Positions 63,101 to 64,000 of a DNA stretch of 64,000 bases are shown piece by piece. The translations under genes and the position numbers were made by a program. The stretch comes from Tubiluchus corallicola (lineage: Eukaryota; Priapulida; Priapulimorpha; Priapulimorphida; Tubiluchidae), in NCBI GenBank assembly GCA_030141605.1, contig JAQGDQ010000712.1, forward strand, positions 1 to 64,000. The letters are read 5' to 3'. Numbering within the stretch: the first letter of the stretch is position 1; every line of letters begins with the position of its first letter. Under the pieces are notes generated by a model, which was given only the letters and a program-made list of their open reading frames with translations, searched no databases and was not told the origin of the DNA.

Positions 63101-63935
63101 GTGCTCAAGTCTACACAGATATGGTCTTAGCTAGCTTATCATGCAAAATTAATGTAATGCCAAAATACAAAATTAAAGTAAAACAGTTGCCTGAGTCCAC
63201 TTTGTCACGTTTTATCATAATGCACTTTATTCAAATGTGAGTAAGCTTTTATCAACAGACTTATTTGTGAAGAAAACCAGTAAAAATATACCCAAACCAA
63301 GGTTCCAACCAGTCACTCTAGAATTTTTCCAATTACTTATCGTCTCATTTAAGTTTTTATTTTTAGGCTAGAGAGAAGGAGAAAGATCTGTACAGAAACA
63401 TTGCCATCCTCAGCAGTGCAGAGGAACCATCATCTCCACCTCCGGAAGCTCTGTATGCAGAACAAATCATTCCCACCCATGAAGCTGCCTTCGATCCAGA
63501 CAAGTGCGTGTGCTGTACAGTGGAAGGTGGCAACACCCTGGTACATGCCCACAGCGCTAGGGGATACGGGCTTGGAAACATAGCCATCAAATCCGGCTGC
63601 TACCAGTGGAAGGTAAACAATGTCCAACAACTTACCAAAGTTTCTGTAGCTTACTTCAGGCCAGTTGAATTTATTTTCGTCTTTAGTCATTCATAATTGA
63701 TTGTTACTGTTTTTCCATTATTTACATAACAGTAATTGTTCTACTGCAGTTTGGAGCTGCGAGTGAAACTGGTAGGGACATCTGTTGATGATTTGCTTCG
63801 TCTTCTGTTTTTACAGTTTCATATCGTCAAAGAGAATCGTGGGAATGAGGGCACATGCATCGGAGTGTCCAAATATCCGGTGAAAGACAACAATCACAGG
63901 AGCACCTCCGACATGTGGCTGTACCGAGCTTATAG
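18636..63935 (+). CDS. HERC1: HERC1 orthologue, 5' part: giant HECT E3 ligase, 40 exons, incomplete
   Basis: Forty exons joined in consistent phase give about 2,042 residues that track vertebrate HERC1 collinearly from its N-terminus to the SPRY domain. HERC1 proteins are about 4,800-4,900 residues in vertebrates, so some 40% is present. Order of parts: conserved N-terminal helical segment with [12 protein letters not shown] (residues 15-26); RCC1-like domain 1 (about 375-745) with recurring WG-G-G-LG-G repeats; helical scaffold with conserved blocks such as [13 protein letters not shown] (861-890) and [12 protein letters not shown] (940s); a basic and acidic variable stretch (about 1,295-1,480); and the start of SPRY. 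The known family is cytosolic and membrane-associated; the first RCC1-like domain is reported to act on ARF and Rab GTPases, and the C-terminal HECT domain transfers ubiquitin. HECT lies outside the window, so catalysis cannot be checked. No in-frame stop was found in any exon, and all introns are GT-AG. Confidence 0.95.
19130..19420. repeat. Diverged copy of an interspersed repeat (partner at 20,846-21,318)
   Basis: Shares with the later copy, in the same order, TATGAGAAAC, GTGCAAAAGTAG, an AAAAAATAAGT block, an ATCGATTT-TAT block, a CAGCTGA-like block, AAAAGCCT and a TTAATCGATT-like end. The boundaries of this copy are uncertain. Confidence 0.5.
19520..19732 (+). CDS. HERC1: HERC1 exon 2, residues 60-130
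   Basis: Acceptor GTGTTTTCAG; donor GATAAG|GTATGT; phase 0 both ends. Encodes the conserved [15 protein letters not shown] and [11 protein letters not shown] blocks. Intron 19,733-21,441 holds two interspersed repeats. Confidence 0.95.
20127..20370. repeat. Interspersed repeat family A, copy 1
   Basis: Matches 35,663-35,910 over nearly its whole length in the same orientation. Shared blocks include GCTGTGCTCACGCATGAG, GAGAGGTACA, CGCGAATGTGAAAT and GTGTGGTAATAATTCTTTCA. No coding potential or known terminal motif; family not recognised. Confidence 0.75.
20846..21318. mobile_element. Probable hAT-like MITE, diverged
   Basis: Starts TAGTGGTGGGACATC and ends with the inverse of TAGAAGTGGGCGAGC, with ATCGATTAATC-rich subterminal parts at both ends, as in hAT non-autonomous elements. 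A clean 8-bp target-site duplication was not found. Shares an internal block with 19,130-19,420. Confidence 0.45.
21442..21675 (+). CDS. HERC1: HERC1 exon 3, residues 131-208
   Basis: Acceptor GCTCTTTAAG, donor ACTGAT|GTAAGA, phase 0. A variable Ser/Gly-rich start is followed by the conserved [22 protein letters not shown]. Intron 21,676-22,752 shows only AT-rich sequence and short TTTTA runs. Confidence 0.95.
22753..22915 (+). CDS. HERC1: HERC1 exon 4, residues 209-263
   Basis: Acceptor CTGCTGCAG. Conserved [17 protein letters not shown] and [17 protein letters not shown]. The donor TTATTGG|GTATTG splits a glycine codon (phase 1). Intron 22,916-25,984 carries a piggyBac-like MITE and a non-LTR fragment. 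Confidence 0.95.
23893..24505. mobile_element. piggyBac-like MITE with TTAA target duplication
   Basis: The element spans 23,897-24,501 (605 bp). Its ends are CTCTTTCACTA and the exact inverse TAGTGAAAGAG, each flanked by TTAA, giving a 16-base perfect inverted match CTTAACTCTTTCACTA when flanks are included. TTAA duplication and C-rich TTTCACT termini are hallmarks of piggyBac-type elements. No transposase frame; the 85-codon - strand frame at 24,461-24,718 crosses the right boundary and is probably chance. Confidence 0.8.
24930..25275 (+). mobile_element. Non-LTR retrotransposon 3' coding fragment
   Basis: A + strand frame, broken by a stop just before 25,019, resembles the C-terminal end of LINE ORF2 proteins: [17 protein letters not shown], then [14 protein letters not shown], then [14 protein letters not shown] and [11 protein letters not shown]. 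These recall the tail of reverse transcriptases common in fish and invertebrate LINEs. Only this 3' segment is present. Confidence 0.65.
25985..26139 (+). CDS. HERC1: HERC1 exon 5, residues 263-314
   Basis: Completes the glycine codon and encodes [19 protein letters not shown], a strongly conserved block. The second half is variable. Donor TCAGCA|GTAAAT, phase 0; this donor is the weakest of the early exons. Intron 26,140-26,959 is T-rich with TTTG/TTTA runs and no recognised element. Confidence 0.9.
26960..27055 (+). CDS. HERC1: HERC1 exon 6, residues 315-346
   Basis: Acceptor GTATTACAG, donor GAGGAA|GTAAGT, phase 0. Variable Gly-rich start, then [14 protein letters not shown] matching the family. 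Intron 27,056-28,671 holds a repeat split by a nested insertion. Confidence 0.95.
27219..28615. repeat. Interspersed repeat family B, copy 1, with nested insertion
   Basis: The outer parts (about 27,219-27,475 and 28,505-28,615) match 51,912-52,140 and 52,160-52,275 in order, for example CATTGCGTAAA, GCAAAAGTTTAAATTACTTTAT and CTAAGTAATATAAC. About 1 kb in between is absent from the other copy. It begins with an AATAATAATAATT tract, so it looks like a LINE or SINE inserted on the - strand with its trinucleotide tail at the left. Confidence 0.6.
28672..28884 (+). CDS. HERC1: HERC1 exon 7, residues 347-417, start of RCC1-like domain 1
   Basis: Acceptor GTATTTTTCAG, donor CACCAA|GTGCGT, phase 0. 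Encodes the first RCC1 blade motif [12 protein letters not shown] and [12 protein letters not shown]. Intron 28,885-30,013 holds a non-LTR fragment. Confidence 0.95.
29380..29565 (+). mobile_element. Non-LTR reverse transcriptase C-terminal remnant
   Basis: A short broken frame holds [19 protein letters not shown] followed by a RKLKKE-like tail, the typical end of CR1-like ORF2 proteins (GP-LWN-LP-EI). No other part was found. Confidence 0.55.
30014..30245 (+). CDS. HERC1: HERC1 exon 8, residues 418-495
   Basis: Two RCC1 blades: [17 protein letters not shown] with [18 protein letters not shown], then [25 protein letters not shown]. Acceptor GATTGGTTAG, donor GGAGATG|GTGAGT, phase 1 in a glycine codon. 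Intron 30,246-30,724, nothing recognised. Confidence 0.97.
30725..30804 (+). CDS. HERC1: HERC1 exon 9, residues 495-521
   Basis: Eighty bases encode [19 protein letters not shown] and a lead into the next blade. Acceptor CTCTACAG, donor GGAAAG|GTAGAA, phase 0 out. Intron 30,805-31,288, nothing recognised. Confidence 0.95.
31289..31385 (+). CDS. HERC1: HERC1 exon 10, residues 522-554
   Basis: Encodes [29 protein letters not shown]. Acceptor TTCTGCACAG, donor GATTAG|GTATAT, phase 1 in glycine. Intron 31,386-33,072 is crowded with transposon pieces, listed separately. Confidence 0.97.
31412..31495 (+). repeat. tRNA-derived SINE relic
   Basis: Starts with a box-A-like AGTAGCTCAATCAACTGCG, has an anticodon-arm-like CTCACTTTCTTTGCGAG and a decayed B box (TTTTGATTC). 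Too diverged to be a working tRNA. Confidence 0.5.
31759..32290. mobile_element. hAT-like non-autonomous element with imperfect TSD
   Basis: The body is about 31,767-32,282 (516 bp). The left end CAGTGTCGTAGCAAA and the inverse of the right end CAGCGGCATGGTAAA match at 10 of 15 positions, the form seen in hAT terminal repeats. The flanking octamers TTAAAATC and TTAAAAAT are similar but not identical. No transposase frame. Confidence 0.55.
32540..32860 (-). mobile_element. Non-LTR reverse transcriptase fragment, antisense to HERC1
   Basis: On the - strand, a frame with [19 protein letters not shown], then [27 protein letters not shown], matches the region after the catalytic motif of LINE reverse transcriptases (YLGH---L-DD-DI, then LYARAN-L). 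One stop interrupts it. Flanking parts were not recovered. Confidence 0.65.
33073..33216 (+). CDS. HERC1: HERC1 exon 11, residues 554-602
   Basis: Encodes [21 protein letters not shown] and [23 protein letters not shown]. Acceptor TATCATTCAG, donor GATAATG|GTATGT, phase 1 in glycine. Intron 33,217-33,467 is short and contains a GAT/GGT trinucleotide run (33,315-33,355). Confidence 0.97.
33468..33595 (+). CDS. HERC1: HERC1 exon 12, residues 602-644
   Basis: Encodes [18 protein letters not shown] and [12 protein letters not shown]. Acceptor TCTATAG, donor GGGCAG|GTGAGC, phase 0. Intron 33,596-34,144 contains a TTA microsatellite. Confidence 0.97.
33718..33763. repeat. TTA microsatellite
   Basis: About fifteen uninterrupted TTA units inside a HERC1 intron. 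Open frames reading poly-Ile or poly-Leu over it are artefacts. Confidence 0.95.
34145..34289 (+). CDS. HERC1: HERC1 exon 13, residues 645-693
   Basis: Encodes [14 protein letters not shown] and [15 protein letters not shown]. Acceptor GTGCTTTTAG, donor AGCCACG|GTAGGT, phase 1 splitting an Asp codon. Intron 34,290-35,072, nothing recognised; the - strand frame of 107 codons there has no family features. Confidence 0.97.
35073..35244 (+). CDS. HERC1: HERC1 exon 14, residues 693-750, end of RCC1-like domain 1
   Basis: Encodes [20 protein letters not shown] and the closing strand [15 protein letters not shown]. Acceptor TTCTCTTTAG, donor GACAG|GTACTC, phase 2. The following intron (35,245-35,329) is only 85 bases, the shortest in the gene. 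Confidence 0.97.
35330..35464 (+). CDS. HERC1: HERC1 exon 15, residues 750-795
   Basis: Encodes [14 protein letters not shown] and [10 protein letters not shown], then a proline-rich SPPPPFP stretch. Acceptor GTTTTTTTAG, donor TCAAAG|GTATTT, phase 2. Intron 35,465-36,219 holds a repeat copy and a decayed duplicate of the next exon's start. Confidence 0.95.
35663..35910. repeat. Interspersed repeat family A, copy 2
   Basis: Same orientation and landmarks as 20,127-20,370, with point differences throughout and a few small gaps. Both copies are intronic. Confidence 0.75.
36130..36190 (+). pseudogene. Decayed tandem copy of the start of HERC1 exon 16
   Basis: A TTTTTCAG acceptor followed by TGATCAC, CTAAAACTG and TGTGTACC repeats, about 83 bases upstream, the same order as in the true exon 16 (acceptor CTTTCAG, TGATCATCACC, CTAAAACTG, TGTGTACC). 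Relative to the real exon it lacks two bases, which shifts the frame into a stop, and the similarity fades after about 50 bases. Read as a partial exon duplication that has lost coding function. Confidence 0.7.
36220..36385 (+). CDS. HERC1: HERC1 exon 16, residues 795-850
   Basis: Encodes [19 protein letters not shown] and [19 protein letters not shown]. Acceptor TACTTTCAG, donor CAAGTG|GTACGA, phase 0. Intron 36,386-37,383 shows nothing recognised beyond AAAT runs near 37,020. Confidence 0.95.
37384..37509 (+). CDS. HERC1: HERC1 exon 17, residues 851-892
   Basis: Encodes [19 protein letters not shown] and [20 protein letters not shown], a highly conserved block. Acceptor TTGATTTAG, donor GGACAG|GTATGT, phase 0. 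Intron 37,510-37,920, nothing recognised. Confidence 0.97.
37921..38103 (+). CDS. HERC1: HERC1 exon 18, residues 893-953
   Basis: Encodes [20 protein letters not shown] and [20 protein letters not shown]. Acceptor TTTCTTTCAG, donor CACACG|GTAAAT, phase 0. Intron 38,104-38,755 contains a repeat. Confidence 0.97.
38195..38420 (+). repeat. Interspersed repeat, inverted partner of 680-905
   Basis: See the copy at 680-905, which reads in the opposite direction. The match begins at a GATAAGTTGAGATAAGATC end and runs for about 220 bases. Confidence 0.6.
38756..38914 (+). CDS. HERC1: HERC1 exon 19, residues 954-1006
   Basis: Encodes [14 protein letters not shown], then [20 protein letters not shown]. 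Acceptor TTATTTAG, donor TACCTT|GTACGG (non-G before the donor), phase 0. Intron 38,915-39,238, nothing recognised. Confidence 0.92.
39239..39371 (+). CDS. HERC1: HERC1 exon 20, residues 1007-1051
   Basis: Encodes [18 protein letters not shown] and a variable end. Acceptor CTCGCAG, donor TTGTGCG|GTGAGT, phase 1. The last eight exon bases and the donor are exactly copied 137 bases downstream. Using the second donor would read GGT GAG TGA and terminate. Confidence 0.93.
39364..39637. repeat. Perfect 137-bp tandem duplication spanning the exon 20 donor
   Basis: Copy 1 is 39,364-39,500 and copy 2 is 39,501-39,637; no mismatch was seen on direct comparison. Copy 1 covers the last eight bases of exon 20, its 5' splice site and the start of the intron, so two identical 5' splice sites lie in series. 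Perfect identity indicates a recent event or an assembly artefact. Confidence 0.95.
40153..40513. mobile_element. hAT MITE family 1, copy 1, with near-perfect TSD
   Basis: The element spans 40,161-40,505 (345 bp). The left end CAGGGCCAGGTTATCT and the inverse of the right end CAGGACCTTTTGGGCC correspond to the two ends of the element at 58,746-59,076 in opposite orientation. The flanking octamers are CTTGTAAC and CTTGTAAG. No coding capacity. Confidence 0.8.
41209..41400 (+). CDS. HERC1: HERC1 exon 21, residues 1051-1115
   Basis: Encodes [38 protein letters not shown] and [12 protein letters not shown]. Acceptor ATTTTTCAG, donor GAACACG|GTTTGT, phase 1. Intron 41,401-42,646 contains a 5S-like relic. 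Confidence 0.95.
42201..42301 (+). repeat. 5S rRNA-like relic (pseudogene or SINE3-type head)
   Basis: The stretch around CCGCAAGTTAAGCAATGTTG and GGATGATTCC follows the order of the 5S rRNA internal promoter (box A AGTTAAGCA, box C GGATGGGTGACC). The first half is poorly conserved. It is too diverged to be a functional 5S gene. Confidence 0.4.
42647..42847 (+). CDS. HERC1: HERC1 exon 22, residues 1115-1182
   Basis: Encodes [20 protein letters not shown] and [10 protein letters not shown]. Acceptor TCATTGCAG, donor GAGATAG|GTGTGC, phase 1. Intron 42,848-43,939 has simple repeats and an antisense LINE tail. Confidence 0.95.
42937..43029. repeat. GTTAT and ATTGC pentanucleotide simple repeats
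   Basis: A short GTTAT array (about 42,940-42,972) is followed by an ATTGC array and an ATTAC run (42,985-43,029). Confidence 0.85.
43390..43495 (-). mobile_element. Antisense LINE C-terminal zinc-knuckle remnant
   Basis: On the - strand a frame reads [20 protein letters not shown] followed by CPEG, the C-x2-C...H...C motif at the end of many non-LTR ORF2 proteins (zf-RVT type). No further coding similarity was traced. Confidence 0.6.
43940..44101 (+). CDS. HERC1: HERC1 exon 23, residues 1182-1236
   Basis: Encodes [19 protein letters not shown] and [10 protein letters not shown]. Acceptor TTTGTGCAG, donor ATGCGCG|GTACCA, phase 1 (Asp codon). Intron 44,102-45,047. Confidence 0.95.
44262..44360 (+). 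repeat. Possible tRNA-derived SINE relic
   Basis: GAAGCACAATGGATAAGGC resembles a box A (arginine-tRNA-like) and is followed about 35 bases later by a weak B-box candidate. Low confidence. Confidence 0.3.
44526..44893. repeat. 368-bp direct repeat, left copy, flanking exon 24
   Basis: Matches 45,913-46,280 at a constant offset of 1,387 bases with no net gap and only scattered mismatches. The pair brackets HERC1 exon 24. No open frame, terminal inverted repeat or tail was recognised in it. Confidence 0.9.
45048..45162 (+). CDS. HERC1: HERC1 exon 24, residues 1236-1274
   Basis: Encodes [20 protein letters not shown] and ACLLKHCGV. Acceptor TTATCTAG, donor CTGAG|GTAAGC, phase 2. It lies between two 368-bp direct repeats; its loss would shift the frame (115 bases). 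Intron 45,163-46,531. Confidence 0.93.
45913..46280. repeat. 368-bp direct repeat, right copy, flanking exon 24
   Basis: See the left copy at 44,526-44,893. The 82-codon frame over this copy (46,056-46,304) is interrupted in the other copy and is not a gene. Confidence 0.9.
46532..46653 (+). CDS. HERC1: HERC1 exon 25, residues 1274-1315
   Basis: Encodes [21 protein letters not shown] followed by a Lys-rich tail. Acceptor ATCTCTTTAG, donor ACTAAAA|GTTAGT, phase 1. Intron 46,654-47,135, nothing certain. Confidence 0.92.
47136..47219 (+). CDS. HERC1: HERC1 exon 26, residues 1315-1343, variable basic/acidic stretch
   Basis: Encodes a basic [10 protein letters not shown] segment and an acidic EETSKEEL segment; not conserved in detail, comparable to the charged low-complexity part of vertebrate HERC1. 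Acceptor TTTTGAAG, donor CTGACAG|GTAGTT, phase 1. Phases fit both neighbours. Confidence 0.8.
47304..47601. repeat. Possible small inverted-repeat element
   Basis: AGGTCAAAGGTTAACTGAACC at the left and the inverse of AGGTCAAAGGTTATGTGAACC at the right, 298 bases in all, in the exon 26-27 intron (47,220-48,270). The intron also holds near 48,090-48,110 a GCGACGACTTCCTGTA end like that of pogo-type MITEs. Confidence 0.4.
48271..48492 (+). CDS. HERC1: HERC1 exon 27, residues 1343-1417
   Basis: Encodes [21 protein letters not shown], matching the family's AC--VIHRCALLILGV block, then a variable stretch. Acceptor CATTTACAG, donor AGCCAAG|GTTTTG, phase 1. Intron 48,493-49,688 contains telomere-like repeats. 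Confidence 0.92.
48774..48857. repeat. Degenerate interstitial telomeric-type repeat (CCCTAA)n
   Basis: About a dozen CCCTAA or CCTAAC-like units with point changes run inside a HERC1 intron; the core CATTAACCCTAACCCTAACC is intact. This is the complement of the animal TTAGGG telomere unit. Confidence 0.8.
49689..49810 (+). CDS. HERC1: HERC1 exon 28, residues 1417-1457
   Basis: A Ser/Arg-rich segment with [20 protein letters not shown], comparable in place to the Ser-rich RSESDL region of vertebrate HERC1. Acceptor TTTTTTTAG, donor TATTCA|GTAAGT, phase 0. Intron 49,811-51,566 carries MITE-like elements. Confidence 0.85.
49885..50130. repeat. Possible MITE rich in TTACGAC/GTCGTAA words
   Basis: Left part has CAACTTACGATC and GGTCGTAAGC; right part has TTGTCGTAATG and AGGTCGTAAATC in the opposing sense. 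Ends could not be fixed, and it abuts the next element. Confidence 0.3.
50132..50382. mobile_element. pogo/Tigger-like MITE
   Basis: The left end CAGTAAGTCCTCGCTTAACG after TA, and the right end whose inverse reads AAGTCCTCGGTTAACGCC, match the common pogo/Tigger-type terminus. The last bases of the right end (normally TTACTG-TA) are lost. About 250 bases, no coding capacity. Confidence 0.55.
51567..51621 (+). CDS. HERC1: HERC1 exon 29, residues 1458-1476, small variable exon
   Basis: A 55-base exon encoding a polar [17 protein letters not shown] stretch. Supported by acceptor GTTTTTTAG, donor CCAATG|GTAATT and by fitting phase 0 in and 1 out exactly between its neighbours. Intron 51,622-52,825 contains repeat family B. 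Could be alternatively spliced only with a frame shift. Confidence 0.75.
51912..52275. repeat. Interspersed repeat family B, copy 2 (uninterrupted)
   Basis: Matches the split copy at 27,219-28,615; this copy is continuous over about 365 bases and therefore probably shows the original structure. Confidence 0.6.
52826..52961 (+). CDS. HERC1: HERC1 exon 30, residues 1476-1521
   Basis: Encodes [20 protein letters not shown], then NVFYKLAH, aligned by position with the family's LARLKHSRDWLCNSSYSF block. Acceptor TGATTTTAG, donor CATAG|GTAAGA, phase 2. Intron 52,962-54,446 has ATACGAT-rich stretches (53,020-53,130) that look like MITE debris, and a GA run at 54,126-54,140. Confidence 0.85.
54447..54573 (+). 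CDS. HERC1: HERC1 exon 31, residues 1521-1563
   Basis: Encodes [14 protein letters not shown] and, after a Gly/Ser linker, [11 protein letters not shown] matching the family's AMEQQQLRAE. Acceptor GCTTTCAG, donor GCTGAG|GTATAA, phase 0. Intron 54,574-54,935, nothing recognised. Confidence 0.92.
54936..55142 (+). CDS. HERC1: HERC1 exon 32, residues 1564-1632
   Basis: Encodes [20 protein letters not shown] and [20 protein letters not shown], then LCHYQ. Acceptor TATTCTAG, donor TACCAG|GTGGGT, phase 0. Intron 55,143-56,903: no element with clear ends; a GTAAGCTCC...GGAGCTTAC inverted pair lies near 56,200-56,233. Confidence 0.95.
56904..57024 (+). CDS. HERC1: HERC1 exon 33, residues 1633-1673
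   Basis: Encodes [20 protein letters not shown] and IYEHLVSTL, following the family's DGIRAAK---QIEIQVAVHKIY. Acceptor TTATCTCAG, donor AAAAAAG|GTGAGC, phase 1. Intron 57,025-58,542. Confidence 0.95.
57115..57169. repeat. TTA microsatellite
   Basis: About seventeen uninterrupted TTA units in a HERC1 intron, possibly a retroposon tail; a poly-C run sits at 57,530-57,541. Confidence 0.95.
58385..58455 (+). repeat. tRNA-derived SINE relic (B box intact)
   Basis: TTGTGGGTTCAAGTCCTGATC contains a canonical polymerase III B box (GGTTCAAGTCC). The A box half is not recognisable. Confidence 0.45.
58543..58651 (+). CDS. HERC1: HERC1 exon 34, residues 1673-1709
   Basis: Encodes [21 protein letters not shown] and [13 protein letters not shown], matching LLLVTVFALSVHYQPVDVSL. 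Acceptor TTGTTTTCAG, donor TCTAA|GTAAGT, phase 2. Intron 58,652-59,656 contains a hAT MITE. Confidence 0.95.
58738..59084. mobile_element. hAT MITE family 1, copy 2, with exact 8-bp TSD
   Basis: The element spans 58,746-59,076 (331 bp). The octamer GATGTATA flanks both ends exactly. The left end CACGGCCAAATTATGACC and the inverse of the right end CAGGGACGGATTATCTATAG are imperfect inverted repeats. Its subterminal blocks (CCTTTTG-GGCC, GCTAAT-ATTATGG-CC and TAGGCTAGT) recur in the element at 40,161-40,505, reversed. Confidence 0.88.
59324..59463. repeat. 28-bp exact direct repeat in intron
   Basis: The 28 bases at 59,324-59,351 (beginning CAGCATTTCTTGC) recur exactly at 59,436-59,463, 112 bases later. 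The region between is AT-rich and unrelated. Confidence 0.85.
59657..59779 (+). CDS. HERC1: HERC1 exon 35, residues 1709-1750
   Basis: Encodes [20 protein letters not shown] and [15 protein letters not shown]. Acceptor GTTTCCTAG, donor ACAAG|GTCAGT, phase 2. Intron 59,780-61,162: the 122-codon frame at 60,047-60,415 has no family features; an ATACAAATA tail near 60,868-60,895 suggests a retroposon 3' end. Confidence 0.95.
61163..61350 (+). CDS. HERC1: HERC1 exon 36, residues 1750-1813
   Basis: Encodes [20 protein letters not shown] and a variable end that is Glu/Ser/Lys-rich. Acceptor TTTCTTAG, donor AAGAAAA|GTAAGT, phase 1. Intron 61,351-61,718 has an ATC-rich run. Confidence 0.95.
61446..61680. 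repeat. Degenerate ATC/CATCAT trinucleotide repeat
   Basis: Long stretch of ATC, GTC and ACC triplets with interruptions, giving His/Ile-rich spurious frames. Confidence 0.85.
61719..61868 (+). CDS. HERC1: HERC1 exon 37, residues 1813-1863
   Basis: Encodes [20 protein letters not shown] and [13 protein letters not shown], following the family's LHLGDFLVFLRRV. Acceptor TTTTTTTAG, donor CAAACAG|GTTAGC, phase 1. Intron 61,869-62,612 holds a possible MITE. Confidence 0.95.
62012..62410. repeat. Possible hAT-like MITE with TTCGAA-rich ends
   Basis: The left part (AGGGATGAGCATCGAAC and TTCGAACG words) and the right part (ATTCGATTCGATTCGCATTTGC) form loose inverted ends. No exact flanking duplication was found. 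Confidence 0.35.
62613..62788 (+). CDS. HERC1: HERC1 exon 38, residues 1863-1921
   Basis: Encodes [20 protein letters not shown] and [20 protein letters not shown]. Acceptor CATTATAG, donor CAGCAG|GTTTGT, phase 0. Intron 62,789-63,366, nothing recognised. Confidence 0.95.
63367..63612 (+). CDS. HERC1: HERC1 exon 39, residues 1922-2003, entry into SPRY domain
   Basis: A charged [10 protein letters not shown] helix, a linker, then [19 protein letters not shown] and [17 protein letters not shown], the first strands of SPRY. Acceptor ATTTTTAG, donor TGGAAG|GTAAAC, phase 0. Intron 63,613-63,816 is short. Confidence 0.95.
63817..63935 (+). CDS. HERC1: HERC1 exon 40, residues 2004-2042, SPRY domain middle
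   Basis: Encodes [20 protein letters not shown] and SDMWLYRAY, closely matching vertebrate HERC1 SPRY. Acceptor TTTTTACAG, donor TATAG|GTATGG, phase 2. The next exon lies outside the window; 63,936-64,000 is intron. Confidence 0.95.
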
Positions 63936-64000
63936 GTATGGTATTTGCAATCGTTGTGTTATGAAACAAATGAATTGGAAACTTTATTTTATGGTTTGGT

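Noticed and set aside
1-64000. CRISPR arrays, operons, prokaryotic promoters or functional tRNA genes
   Set aside because: None seen; the window is eukaryotic, and the regular repeats present are microsatellites or minisatellites without spacers.

Overview
This is a piece of animal nuclear DNA: AT-rich, with short exons bounded by GT-AG splice sites, long introns full of transposon remnants, and no bacterial-style operons. The clade cannot be fixed from the sequence alone. The conserved gene structure, the mix of hAT, piggyBac-like and non-LTR elements and the TTAGGG-type repeat suit an invertebrate such as a cnidarian, sponge, mollusc or tunicate, but this is inference.

The right 45 kb (18,636 to the window end) is the 5' part of one giant gene on the + strand, the orthologue of HERC1, a very large HECT-type E3 ubiquitin ligase with RCC1-like domains. 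Forty coding exons can be joined without a phase conflict into about 2,042 residues: a conserved N-terminal helical region, the first seven-bladed RCC1-like domain (about residues 375-745), a long helical scaffold, and the start of the SPRY domain (from about residue 1,960). The rest of SPRY and the expected second RCC1-like domain and catalytic HECT domain lie beyond the right edge. The exon boundaries were deduced by reading frame, splice consensus and recalled similarity to vertebrate HERC1.

A second, smaller gene lies on the - strand at 7,905-10,689. Its three exons encode a 523-residue protein with several C2H2/C2HC zinc fingers, including two unusual C-x-C-x12-H types. It could not be assigned to a named family.

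The left part (1-7,900) and the 10.7-18.6 kb intergenic stretch hold minisatellites, a broken LTR-retrotransposon integrase region (about 4.2-5.2 kb), a hAT-type non-autonomous element with an exact 8-bp target-site duplication (6,689-7,446), two decayed non-LTR reverse transcriptase pieces (11.1-12.1 and 12.8-13.9 kb) and a probable inverted-repeat element (17.1-17.8 kb).

The HERC1 introns carry the most interesting structure: a perfect 137-bp tandem duplication that copies the 5' splice site of exon 20; a decayed copy of the start of exon 16 just upstream of the real one; 368-bp near-identical direct repeats flanking exon 24; a piggyBac-like MITE with TTAA ends; two copies of one hAT MITE family with target-site duplications; and several unnamed interspersed repeat families visible as internal pairs. 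No wholly new system was seen; the value is in the duplications and transposon families.
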